From NCBI RefSeq assembly GCF_018401815.1, contig NZ_JAGYKG010000005.1, forward strand, positions 216,929 to 280,928: a stretch of DNA of 64,000 nt, read 5' to 3'. The first letter of the stretch is position 1; each line of letters starts with the position of its first letter. Positions 55,964-63,944 of the stretch are shown piece after piece. Below the pieces are notes generated by a model. The model did no database searches. It saw only the letters and a program-made list of their open reading frames with translations, and was not told where the DNA came from. Source of the stretch: Nonlabens sp. (lineage in GTDB: Bacteria; Bacteroidota; Bacteroidia; Flavobacteriales; Flavobacteriaceae). A program made the position numbers and the translations under genes.

Positions 55964-56827
55964 ATGAGACAACTCAAAATCACCAAGCAGGTTACCAACC
56001 GTGAATCAAAATCGCTGGACAAGTACCTACAAGACATCTCTAAAATTGATTTAATCACAGCAGAGGAAGAGGTGGAACTGGCACAGCGCATTAAAAAAGG
56101 TGATCAGAGAGCTCTAGAGAAGTTGACTACGGCAAACTTACGTTTTGTGGTATCTGTTGCCAAGCAGTATCAAAATCAAGGGCTTAAGCTTCCCGATCTT
56201 ATAAATGAGGGTAATGCCGGTCTTGTAAAGGCTGCAAAAAGATTTGATGAGACTCGTGGTTTTAAATTCATTTCCTACGCGGTATGGTGGATACGCCAGT
56301 CCATTCTTCAAGCACTAGCAGAGCAGTCACGTATCGTGCGACTTCCATTGAACAAGATTGGTTCCATTAACAAGATTAACAAGGCTTTTTCTCATCTTGA
56401 GCAATTGCATGAGCGTCCACCATCTCCAGAAGAACTTGCAAAAGAACTGGACATGACGGTGAGTGATGTCAAGCAATCCCTTAAGAATGCTGGTCGTCAC
56501 GTATCCATGGATGCGCCTCTTAAAGAAGGAGAGACTTCTAACCTTTACGACGTAGTACGTAGTGGTGAGTCTCCTAATCCTGATCGAGAATTAATGCATG
56601 AATCTTTAACTTTAGAGATCACACGTGCCTTAGAAACTTTATCTCAAAAAGAAGCAGACGTGATTTCTCTTTACTTCGGTATTGGAAATCAACAACCTAT
56701 GAGTCTGGAAGAAATCGGCGAAACTTTTGACCTTACTCGTGAGCGCGTGCGCCAGATCAAGGAAAAAGGAATCAAAAGATTACGTCAGAATTCGAGAAGT
56801 AAGATCCTTAAATCATATTTAGGATAG
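55964..56827 (+). CDS. rpoD: primary RNA polymerase sigma factor (sigma-70/SigA type)
   Basis: A 287-residue sigma-70 protein of the compact Bacteroidota type, lacking the long region 1.1. Region 1.2 ([10 protein letters not shown]) near 17; 2.1-2.4 with [10 protein letters not shown] near 82, [15 protein letters not shown] near 101; region 3 with R-P-P-S-P-E-E-L-A near 148; region 4.2 with [19 protein letters not shown] near 247. This class recognises the TAnnTTTG/TTG promoters seen throughout the window. Terminated at 56853. Confidence 0.95.
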   Translation: MRQLKITKQVTNRESKSLDKYLQDISKIDLITAEEEVELAQRIKKGDQRALEKLTTANLRFVVSVAKQYQNQGLKLPDLINEGNAGLVKAAKRFDETRGFKFISYAVWWIRQSILQALAEQSRIVRLPLNKIGSINKINKAFSHLEQLHERPPSPEELAKELDMTVSDVKQSLKNAGRHVSMDAPLKEGETSNLYDVVRSGESPNPDRELMHESLTLEITRALETLSQKEADVISLYFGIGNQQPMSLEEIGETFDLTRERVRQIKEKGIKRLRQNSRSKILKSYLG

Positions 56828-56852
56828 AGTAATCTTCCTAAAGTTAGTATGC

Positions 56853-56886
56853 AAAGTGCCTCCTCTTCTGGAGGCGCTTTTTTTTT
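56853..56886 (+). terminator. intrinsic terminator after rpoD
   Basis: AAAGTGCCTCC / GGAGGCGCTTT stem with a 6-base loop and a T-run. Confidence 0.85.
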
Positions 56887-57055
56887 AACGTATTTGTTGA
56901 TGATGTGACTTACTTAAACCTGTTAGAAACACAAGCACAAGGAACATAGCTTAGGCCTAAATTCTAGTGAAGTACCAGCACCAACTCATTTATTATAACT
57001 CGTAAGTACAAATGACATGTAGCACTGATCTTATTTAACTGTTTCAGATGTGGTA

Positions 57056-57429
57056 TCAAGGAGTGTAATCGCTACTTCTTTTACCCCTCTTGATAGCGGC
57101 CTCTTCATCCAGCTCCATATAGACCGTTATCTTCTATCCCCATCATTTGTTCATTTTATCCTTGACGATGAAGGTACCTTCAAGGCCATCAATTTCCACT
57201 ACTGCGTTATGTTCTAGGCCCATGGGTATCAAATCACGGGATACGGCAATAGCCTTTCACCAGATACTAAGGTATTCTCCCAAGCTGCAAGACCTCTAGT
57301 TCCTTTTTTGGTCTGACGTTCAACAGAGTTATAAGCCGTAGCAGTTACTGTTATGGTGGTGGTGTCTTTTTCTTTTGTCTTGTTACAACCTAAGAGTGCT
57401 ATGGAGATGCAAAGGAATACTAGTATTTT
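57056..57429 (-). pseudogene. broken 3D-domain lipoprotein gene
   Basis: Reading the minus strand from 57429: K-I-L-V-F-L-C-I-S-I-A-L-L-G-C is a lipoprotein signal, but the codon before it is TAA and no start remains. It is followed by V-T-A-T-A-Y-N-S-V, the opening of a 3D (RlpA-like) domain, and A-A-W-E-N. A frameshift near 57250 shifts to the frame A-V-S-R-D-L-I-P-M-G-L ... V-E-I-D-G-L-E-G-T-F-I-V-K-D-K-M-N-K. Two stops (TGA, TAG) interrupt this before I-T-V-Y-M-E-L-D-E-E-A-A. 3D-domain proteins are related to peptidoglycan hydrolases, so loss here removes a probable wall enzyme. Confidence 0.8.
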
Positions 57430-57596
57430 TTAGGTACGTGAACCTATTTTTTTCTAGAGCCAAAAGTTACAAAATTATCATGAATTGGTTTTTACAGTGT
57501 CTTCCTTAGCTTGTGGTGTATGATTATTTGGTCTTGTTTTTTAAAATATTTTATATAACAACATGAAAATCATATGGTTAAATTTTAGTAACTTCA

Positions 57597-58781
57597 ATGG
57601 TTGATTTCATAACAAATTTATACGCCATGCAAGAACCTACTATTTACTTTAAAAAAAGCCGACTTCAACAACAGGACATTGTTGTCTTAGAATATCACTA
57701 CAGTAAACCCATTTACACTTTTTTAAAATCCAGCGGATTGGTTTTTTGGAGTGATGATTTGCATAAGTGGTACCTTGATTATGATCGGGATCAGCTCAAT
57801 ACTCTTTATGTACAATTGAAGCAACAGGGGTTTTTGGTCGATATCAAAGCAGCCCTCCCTCCTATGCCTAGTAGCAGCGGGTTCAACACACACAACCTTA
57901 GTATTTACAATGACTACCGTTCTTACTTGATAGGTTTGCGCATGAGTGTGAGCACGGTGGACACCTACAGCAATTTTATAATGGCCTATGTGCGATATTT
58001 AGGAGACAAAGACCTATTAGAAAGCGACGCAGAATGCATCAGAGACTTTATATTTCACAGTGTCAAGCGTTTAAATTACAGCGTGAGCACCCACCGGCAG
58101 ATGGTAAGTGCTTTTAATCATTTGGGGTTGTTGTATCCTGAATTACACACTATTCTGGAAGTAATGAAACGTCCTAAAAGAGATAAGTTCCAGCCACAGG
58201 TATTGAGTACACAAGAAGTGATTCTTTTATTACAAGTAACTGAAAACCTCAAGCATAGATTTGCTTTGGGAATGCTTTACAGTTGTGGTTTACGTATAGG
58301 CGAACTCTTAGATATGCGTTTACACCACATTGATCTAGATCGACAGCAGGTATTTGTCAAACATGGTAAAGGTCGTAAAGACCGTCATGTCAGTATTGCG
58401 GTGAGCATGTTCCCCCTGATTAGAAATTATATAGCCACTTACAGGCCTGAAACTTATATTTTAGAAAGTTCTTCTAAGGGTCCTTACAGCAGCAGTAGTA
58501 TTCGTGCCTTTTTAAGACGTTCTTGTAAGAAGGCAGGTATTACCAAAAAAATAACGCCTCACAGTTTGCGTCATAGCTATGCCACACATATGATCGAGAA
58601 TGGTGTGGGCTTGCGTCATGTGCAGGAGTTACTGGGACATAGCAAGCCCGAAACCACGATGTTGTACACCCATATCGCAAGAAAAGATTTACTACAAATT
58701 GTGAATCCGCTAGATGCTGCTGTCAAAACTTTTAAATCTGCTAAAGAACCACCAAACATCCGCTTATCCGGAGATTTTTAA
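57597..58781 (+). CDS. tyrosine recombinase at the head of the cassette array
   Basis: A 394-residue tyrosine site-specific recombinase; an internal ATG at 57627 is a plausible alternative start. Residues 1-95 are an extra N-terminal domain (Y-F-K-K-S-R-L-Q-Q-Q-D-I near 17, W-S-D-D-L-H-K-W-Y near 51) often seen in Bacteroidota recombinases. A SAM-like core-binding domain follows (about 100-190), then the catalytic domain with R233 (G-L-R-I-G-E), K in G-K-G-R-K-D-R near 262, H322-x-x-R325 (P-H-S-L-R-H), H348 (L-G-H) and nucleophile Y357 (M-L-Y-T-H). All catalytic residues are present. The segment between the lysine and HxxR boxes lacks the roughly 16-25-residue insertion of classical IntI, so by sequence it is XerC/D-like. 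The cassette array starts 34 bp after its stop. Confidence 0.92.
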   Translation: MVDFITNLYAMQEPTIYFKKSRLQQQDIVVLEYHYSKPIYTFLKSSGLVFWSDDLHKWYLDYDRDQLNTLYVQLKQQGFLVDIKAALPPMPSSSGFNTHNLSIYNDYRSYLIGLRMSVSTVDTYSNFIMAYVRYLGDKDLLESDAECIRDFIFHSVKRLNYSVSTHRQMVSAFNHLGLLYPELHTILEVMKRPKRDKFQPQVLSTQEVILLLQVTENLKHRFALGMLYSCGLRIGELLDMRLHHIDLDRQQVFVKHGKGRKDRHVSIAVSMFPLIRNYIATYRPETYILESSSKGPYSSSSIRAFLRRSCKKAGITKKITPHSLRHSYATHMIENGVGLRHVQELLGHSKPETTMLYTHIARKDLLQIVNPLDAAVKTFKSAKEPPNIRLSGDF

Positions 58782-58815
58782 TGAATAAAGAGTATATTTG
58801 AGTCGATATAACCAG
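58782..58815 (+). other. attI-like primary recombination site (candidate)
   Basis: The 34 bp between the recombinase stop and the first cassette end in GATATAACC-A-G followed by TTACCT. This resembles the right arm (AATCATAACC ... G) of the array's attC-like sites, but lacks a matching left arm, as expected of an attI-type site. Confidence 0.5.
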
Positions 58816-59362
58816 TTACCTACAATAGCACAAAAACCCCAAGCTACGGCCAACGCTACAAAGACGCTCGGAACATAGCGCTGAGCTAAATAGTAAAGCC
58901 CCCCTCCGATCCAATACTGAGATGATTTATACAATGCACTCCGTGTTGCGGTAAACTGCGCGTATAAAACTCTGAGAGATCAAAACAACTCCAGATCATA
59001 CAAACACCTAAGTAGTTAAAAAACAATCACCAGGGCGCTCCATTAGAACTCACAGGATGAAAAGTAGAACTCACAGGATGAAAATATAGAAAACCTTAGA
59101 ACCGCAACACTCCAGTAGTGACTTGGCTATGGAATTTAGGAACGTGGTGCTACGGTAGGTAACAACGGTTATAATTCATTGCAAATTAAGAGCTAGCCAA
59201 TGTTTGCTAGTAATTGGATCTACAGCCGCAGCCCTTTTGAGGAGTTTACTGAACTGTCGTCTGGAAAAAACCAGACCACAAATAAAGTAAAAGAGCTGCG
59301 CTGCTTTTTGTGGCATCAAGATTTTGGCTTACTTTCATGCAACGAAATCATAGCCTAGACAG
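58816..59362 (+). mobile_element. cassette 1 (ORF-less repeat cassette, 547 bp)
   Basis: Begins TTACCTACAATAGC and ends at the G of the next GTT core. No convincing gene. The body holds two adjacent copies of TAGAACTCACAGGATGAAAA (59044 and 59065) and a 10-bp inverted repeat GTGTTGCGGT/ACCGCAACAC. Close relative of cassettes 2, 4, 5 and 6, most like cassette 4. Confidence 0.75.
59157..59362 (+). other. attC-like site of cassette 1
   Basis: Left box AGGTAAC (reverse complement of this cassette's GTTACCT), 3-base spacer, arm GGTTATAATTCATTGC; after about 140 bp, arm GCAACGAAATCATAGCC, spacer, G. Arms pair with one extra base on one side. A 52-codon frame inside (59200-59358) differs from the other copies almost only at amino-acid-changing sites, so it is probably not a gene. 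Confidence 0.75.
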
Positions 59363-59910
59363 TTACCTACAATAGCACAAAAACCCCAAGCTACGGCCAA
59401 CGCTACCATAACGCTCGGAATATAATTCTGAAGTTACTGGTAAAACCTCCCTCCGATCCAATACTGAGATAATTTATAAAATGCACTCCGTGTTGCGGTA
59501 AACAGCGCGTAAAAGGCTCTGAGAGATTAAAATAAATCCAGATCACACCAACACCTAGATCGTTAAAATAAAATTACCAGGGCGCTCTATTAGAACTCAC
59601 AGGGCGTAAAGTAGAACTCACAGAATGAAAATATATCAGAACCTTAGAACCGCAACACTCCAAATATTTACTAGCTATGAAATATGGGAACGTGGTGCTA
59701 CGGTAGGTAACAACGGTTATAATTCATTGCAAATTAAGAGCTAGCCAATGGCTGCTAGTGATTGGATCTACAGCCGCAGCCCTTTTGAGGTATTTACTGA
59801 ACTGTCGTCTGTAAAAAAACAGACCACAAATAAAGTAAAAGAGCTGGGCTGCTTTTTGTGGCATCAAGTTTTTGGCTTACTTTCATGCAACGAAATCATA
59901 ACCGAGACCG
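59363..59910 (+). mobile_element. cassette 2 (ORF-less repeat cassette, 548 bp)
   Basis: Begins TTACCT and ends at the G before TTAGGC of cassette 3. Its left half resembles cassettes 1/4 and its right half cassettes 5/6, suggesting recombination between copies. Confidence 0.75.
59705..59910 (+). other. attC-like site of cassette 2
   Basis: AGGTAAC, spacer AAC, GGTTATAATTCATTGC ... GCAACGAAATCATAACC, spacer GAGACC, G. The following bases TTAGGC belong to cassette 3, so the box complements this cassette's own start, not its neighbour's, as integron rules require. Confidence 0.75.
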
Positions 59911-59945
59911 TTAGGCAATATTTGACAACGATAATTAATGACTAA

Positions 59946-61064
59946 TTGAAAGAATCAAAACGCATCCCAAATCTAACAGCAATTCGTTTCATTTTAGCTT
60001 TGTTAGTAGTTATATTTCATATTGCACAATTTAGCGAAAATAGAGGATTCCCTTTTTTTAATGATTTGGCTATTTTTCATAAAGGTACAGAAGCTGTATA
60101 TATGTTTTTTTCCTTAAGTGGATTTTTAATTATTAAGCAACTTTTTGTTGAGAAAAAAGAAACAAATTCAATCAATTTAAAAAGCTTTTATCTAAGACGA
60201 ATATTACGTATTTTTCCTTTATACTATTTAATCTTGACTTTTGGCTTCTTATACTATCGCCTTATTTTACCATTCTTTGGTTTTGAATTTGAAAATAATT
60301 ATGATTTATTATCTGGAATATTTTTATCAGTCACTTTTTTTCCAAACATTTTTAATAAATATTCACCAGGTGGGATATTAGAAATTTTATGGTCTATTGG
60401 TATTGAAGAACAATTTTATTTATTTATCGCCCCATTATTTCTATTACTACCATTAAAAAGAATAATATTGTTTTTAAGTGTATTTACATCTGTTTATTTT
60501 CTAATATACTTTTCTGAATATTTAGTTTTCCTTAAAGAATATAATATGCTATTCTTTTACTTTTCGTTTGGTGGTTTATGCGCTATTCTATACAGTCATA
60601 ATTTATTTCAATCTTTAATTAAGAAGTTAAGATATCCAACATTATTAATATTCATCACATATTTTACAACAGGTATATTCATAAATAACTTTAATCCATT
60701 TTTTTACAATCTTTTTAGCTTCATATTATTTGGATTTGTAATTTCCGCTCTAGCTTTAAAACCAATTAAAGTACTTCAGAATAAAACAATGAATTACCTT
60801 GGCAAAATATCTTACGGAATATATATGTATCACGCAATAGTTTTGCAATTAGTAGGGCTGATTTATTTAAAGATGATTTCTAAGTTTGGTTTTCAAAACA
60901 CTTTTGATGTAATTATAATCAATGTTTGCGTAATATTTATAACAATTGTAGTATCTCATTTTTCATATAAATATTATGAAGGTTATTTTTTAAATTTAAA
61001 ATATAAGACTGATATAAAACAAAAAGTAGAAATAAAAACATTGCCTAACAATGGCTATAAGTAA
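59946..61064 (+). CDS. acyltransferase family 3 protein carried as a cassette gene
   Basis: A 372-residue membrane acyltransferase. The start is TTG at 59946, directly after an in-frame TAA, 35 bp from the cassette's left end; the nearest ATG would remove conserved sequence. Family motifs: I-P-N-L-T-A-I-R-F near 6, V-I-F-H-I-A near 22 (catalytic His), Y-M-F-F-S-L-S-G-F-L-I near 53, R-R-I-L-R-I-F-P-L-Y-Y near 88, and L-W-S-I-G-I-E-E-Q-F-Y-L near 151. About ten helices and a basic C-terminus. Its last codons lie inside the attC-like site. It is strongly A+T-rich and unlike the chromosomal member at 48387. Likely modifies a surface glycan; substrate unknown. Confidence 0.88.
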   Translation: MKESKRIPNLTAIRFILALLVVIFHIAQFSENRGFPFFNDLAIFHKGTEAVYMFFSLSGFLIIKQLFVEKKETNSINLKSFYLRRILRIFPLYYLILTFGFLYYRLILPFFGFEFENNYDLLSGIFLSVTFFPNIFNKYSPGGILEILWSIGIEEQFYLFIAPLFLLLPLKRIILFLSVFTSVYFLIYFSEYLVFLKEYNMLFFYFSFGGLCAILYSHNLFQSLIKKLRYPTLLIFITYFTTGIFINNFNPFFYNLFSFILFGFVISALALKPIKVLQNKTMNYLGKISYGIYMYHAIVLQLVGLIYLKMISKFGFQNTFDVIIINVCVIFITIVVSHFSYKYYEGYFLNLKYKTDIKQKVEIKTLPNNGYK

Positions 61065-61166
61065 TTGCTTGTTCTCGCCTACTTCTGAAAACCCTTGCGA
61101 ATTTTCAGTTTGGTGTGTACTTGCTAAGTTAAGTTCTAACCCACGCAACTACTCATAGCCTAACAG
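61043..61166 (+). other. attC-like site of cassette 3 (124 bp)
   Basis: GCCTAAC, spacer AAT, arm GGCTATAAGTAATTGC ... arm GCAACTACTCATAGCC, spacer TAACA, G. The arms match at 13 of 16 positions with unequal spacers (3 and 5). It overlaps the end of the acyltransferase gene. Confidence 0.8.
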
Positions 61167-61711
61167 TTACCTACAATAGCACAAAAACCCCAAGCTACGG
61201 CCAACGCTACAAAGACGCTCGGAGACATGCGCTGAGCTAAATAGTAAAGCCCCCTCCGATCCAATACTGAGATGATTTATACAATGCACTCCGTGTTGCG
61301 GTAAACTGCGCGTATAAAACTCTGAGAGATCAAAACAACTCCAGATCATACAAACACCTAAGTAGTTAAAAAACAATCACCAGGGCGCTCTATTAGAACT
61401 CACAGGGCGTAAAGTAGAACTCACAGGATGAAAATATAGAAAACCTTAGAACCGCAACACTCCAATTGTGGATTGGCTATGGAATTTAAGAACGTGGTGC
61501 TACGGTAGGTAACAACGGTTATAATTCATTGCAAATTAAGAGCTAGCCAATGTTTGCTAGTAATTGGATCTACAGCCGCAGCCCTTTTGAGAGTTTACTG
61601 AACTGTCGTCTGGAAAAAACCAGACCACAAATAAAGTAAAAGAGCTGCGCTGCTTTTTGTGGCATCAAGATTTTGGCTTACTTTCATGCAACGAAATCAT
61701 AACCACGACCG
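61167..61711 (+). mobile_element. cassette 4 (ORF-less repeat cassette, 545 bp)
   Basis: Begins TTACCT. Nearly identical to cassette 1. One base is missing in the inner region, which breaks the short frame seen in the other copies. Confidence 0.75.
61507..61711 (+). other. attC-like site of cassette 4
   Basis: AGGTAAC, AAC, GGTTATAATTCATTGC ... GCAACGAAATCATAACC, ACGACC, G. Same geometry as cassette 2. Confidence 0.75.
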
Positions 61712-62257
61712 TTACCTACAATAGCACAAAAACCCCAAGCTACGGCCAACGCTACCATAATATTCGGTACATAATTCTGAAGTAAATAGTAAAGCCTCCC
61801 TCCGATCCATTACTGAGATGATTTATAAAATGCACTCCGTGTTGCGGTAAACAGCGCTTGAATGGCTCTTAAAGATCAAAATAAACCCAGATCATACAAA
61901 CACCTAGATCGTTAAAATATATTCGCCAAGGCGCTCCATTAGAATTCGCAGGAAGAAAAGTAGAACTCACAGAATGAAAATATATCAGAACCTTAGAACC
62001 GCAACACTCCAAATATTTACTAGCTATGAAATATGGGAACGTGATTGCTACGGTAACAACGGTTATAATTCATTTGCAAATTAAGAGCTAGCCAATGGCT
62101 GCTAGTGATTGGATCTACAGCCGCAGCCCTTTTGAGGTATTTACTGAACTGTCGTCTGTAAAAAAACAGACCACAAATAAAGTAAAAGAGCTGGGCTGCT
62201 TTTTGTGGCATCAAGTTTTTGGCTTACTTTCATGCAACGAAATCATAACCACGACCG
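61712..62257 (+). mobile_element. cassette 5 (ORF-less repeat cassette, 546 bp)
   Basis: Begins TTACCT; nearly identical to cassette 6, differing by a few small indels around 62041-62075. Confidence 0.75.
62051..62257 (+). other. attC-like site of cassette 5, left box damaged
   Basis: A four-base deletion turns the expected AGGTAAC into CGGTAAC, and one T is added in the left arm. It would be expected to recombine less well than its siblings. Confidence 0.65.
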
Positions 62258-62805
62258 TTACCTACAATAGCACAAAAACCCCAAGCTACGGCCAACGCTA
62301 CCATAATATTCGGTACATAATTCTGAAGTAAATAGTAAAGCCTCCCTCCGATCCATTACTGAGATGATTTATAAAATGCACTCCGTGTTGCGGTAAACAG
62401 CGCTTGAATGGCTCTTAGAGATCAAAATAAACCCAGATCATACAAACACCTAGATCGTTAAAATATATTCGCCAAGGCGCTCCATTAGAATTCGCAGGAA
62501 GAAAAGTAGAACTCACAGAATGAAAATATATCAGAACCTTAGAACCGCAACACTCCAAATATTTACTAGCTATGAAATATGGGAACGTGGTGCTACGGTA
62601 GGTAACAACGGTTATAATTCATTGCAAATTAAGAGCTAGCCAATGGCTGCTAGTGATTGGATCTACAGCCGCAGCCCTTTTGAGGTATTTACTGAACTGT
62701 CGTCTGTAAAAAAACAGACCACAAATAAAGTAAAAGAGCTGGGCTGCTTTTTGTGGCATCAAGTTTTTGGCTTACTTTCATGCAACGAAATCATAACCAC
62801 GACCG
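62258..62805 (+). mobile_element. cassette 6 (ORF-less repeat cassette, 548 bp)
   Basis: Begins TTACCT and ends before TTATGC of cassette 7. Its body is nearly identical to that of cassette 5. Confidence 0.75.
62600..62805 (+). other. attC-like site of cassette 6
   Basis: AGGTAAC, AAC, GGTTATAATTCATTGC ... GCAACGAAATCATAACC, ACGACC, G; intact. Confidence 0.75.
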
Positions 62806-62947
62806 TTATGCCACATAAAAGCAAAATAACGGTCAAAAACGGACTGACCTTCCAAAGTCGAAATGATTTTGAAACGACATCAAAAAACAATAAATTTGAG
62901 TATGTTATGAGCATTGTTTGAAAATCAAAAAGAGTAAAACAAATTAT

Positions 62948-62955
62948 TAACTTTG
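62948..62955 (+). promoter_or_regulatory. cassette-borne -7 element TAACTTTG
   Basis: Exact TAnnTTTG match 45 bp before the lipoprotein start at 63000, so this cassette does not depend on read-through from upstream. Confidence 0.6.
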
Positions 62956-62999
62956 AAAAGTCTAAAAAATGAAAAATATTTTTCCATAAAACAAAATTT

Positions 63000-63644
63000 A
63001 TGAATATTTTAAAAAAATTAAGAAAGCCATATTATGTTTATTTTTTGACAGTGTTATTTTTTGTAACAAGTTGTTCCGAAACAAATGATGTTGAAAATAC
63101 TGAGAATCATCAATTAGAATTAAAGGACTTTATAAATTCTAATCTTAAAAAAAGTAATATACAAATGAATGTTTCAGATTTGAAACAGTATAAATTGAAA
63201 AATTACGATTCTTTGAAACAAAAGGCAGGTATTAATAATTATGCTAAAAGTAATTTTGAATTTGAACCTTACAGTATCGAAATTACTGCAAATAATAATG
63301 TTTATAACCTTCACACAATAGCAACAAGTGAAACTCATGCTTCAATAGTAATTGAAGATTCAGATGGAATATTAATTGAAACAATAGAAGTTGATATTTC
63401 AAATTATAATTCTATTAATGATGAGTATGAGATTTTATGGGCAAAAAGCAACACAAACAATTCATATGCAAAGACAGATTACGATGGAAACGACTGTAAA
63501 ACAGGTGCTGCAACAGTTGCAGCAGCTGGAAGAGTTATTGCGTTCGGTTCTTTTTTTGGATGCGTGCCTTGCGCTTTTGTAGGTGGAGCAATTACAGCAT
63601 TAGGATCAATAGGTTTTATAGCTTGTGTTGCAACTAATAGTTAA
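63000..63644 (+). CDS. cassette-encoded lipoprotein with Gly/Ala/Cys-rich hydrophobic C-terminus
   Basis: A 214-residue exported lipoprotein: signal Y-V-Y-F-L-T-V-L-F-F-V-T-S-C with the lipidated cysteine at about 25. A polar, asparagine-rich middle (30-165) is followed by a distinct last 50 residues, D-C-K-T-G-A-A-T-V-A-A-A-G-R-V-I-A-F-G then C-V-P-C, A-I-T-A-L-G-S-I and a final C. This tail (four cysteines among small hydrophobic residues) looks like a small bacteriocin-type peptide (for example halocin C8-like or class II), which would make the rest a propeptide; that is inference from composition only. A 53-residue membrane protein gene follows after 3 bp. Confidence 0.7.
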   Translation: MNILKKLRKPYYVYFLTVLFFVTSCSETNDVENTENHQLELKDFINSNLKKSNIQMNVSDLKQYKLKNYDSLKQKAGINNYAKSNFEFEPYSIEITANNNVYNLHTIATSETHASIVIEDSDGILIETIEVDISNYNSINDEYEILWAKSNTNNSYAKTDYDGNDCKTGAATVAAAGRVIAFGSFFGCVPCAFVGGAITALGSIGFIACVATNS

Positions 63645-63647
63645 TTT

Positions 63648-63809
63648 ATGAAAGCGAATACGAAAGTTTACATTTATTTAGAAATAATATCTCTTTTAGG
63701 TTGCTTAATAATTTTGATAATTAGAGATTTAAAGATTGACTTAATTAATACTATTATCTTTTTTGGAATCATTTTTTCTGGATATAAATTATTAAAGTTA
63801 ATTAAGTGA
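63648..63809 (+). CDS. small two-helix membrane protein (53 residues)
   Basis: ATG at 63648, three bases after the lipoprotein stop. The sequence M-K-A-N-T-K-V-Y-I-Y-L-E then two hydrophobic helices (about 12-25 and 33-45) ends in L-L-K-L-I-K. Size, topology and tight coupling to a gene with a bacteriocin-like tail fit an immunity or accessory protein, but no homology was recognised. It ends 9 bp before the attC-like site, like many last genes of integron cassettes. Confidence 0.6.
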   Translation: MKANTKVYIYLEIISLLGCLIILIIRDLKIDLINTIIFFGIIFSGYKLLKLIK

Positions 63810-63818
63810 GATAACGTG

Positions 63819-63944
63819 GCATAACAAAGTATATAAAAAATAGCAGTTAAGAGCCAAACCATAAGTTTGGTTCTTTTCTGTTAACTTTATTTCTAAACCG
63901 AAAATTGGCACATATAAATCTGCTACTTTTCATATACTAGACCG
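63819..63944 (+). other. attC-like site of cassette 7 (126 bp)
   Basis: GCATAAC, spacer AA, arm AGTATATAAAAAATAGCAG ... the opposite arm (inverse complement AGTATATGAAAAGTAGCAG, 17 of 19 matching), spacer AGACC, G. An internal terminator-like hairpin (GAGCCAAAC/GTTTGGTTC, 63851-63873) caps the fold and may end transcription of the cassette genes. Confidence 0.82.

Larger units (their letters stand above)
59911..61166 (+). mobile_element. cassette 3 (acyltransferase cassette, 1256 bp)
   Basis: Begins TTAGGC. Its own right-end site opens with GCCTAAC, the exact reverse complement of GTTAGGC. Contains one long gene filling almost the whole cassette, in the array direction. Much more A+T-rich than the repeat cassettes, suggesting separate origin. 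Confidence 0.8.
62806..63944 (+). mobile_element. cassette 7 (lipoprotein plus small membrane protein, 1139 bp)
   Basis: Begins TTATGC; its right-end site opens with GCATAAC, the exact reverse complement of GTTATGC. It carries two genes and its own promoter. A+T-rich like cassette 3. Confidence 0.8.

Noticed and set aside
57597..58781. classical integron integrase IntI
   Set aside because: The segment between the catalytic lysine and HxxR boxes has no IntI-type insertion, and the gene points toward the array. It was named only as a tyrosine recombinase.
61167..61376. 69-codon minus-strand ORF in cassette 4
   Set aside because: It opposes the usual direction, is not preserved in the other copies with the same sequence, and shows no coding character.
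58816..62805. CRISPR-like repeat array
   Set aside because: The repeats are about 546 bp and whole-unit; there are no short repeats with unique spacers and no cas genes.
59200..62921. short plus-strand ORFs starting MAASDW or MFASNW in each repeat cassette
   Set aside because: They lie inside the attC-like spacer, differ between copies almost only at amino-acid-changing sites, are frameshifted in cassette 4, and run on into unrelated neighbouring cassettes.
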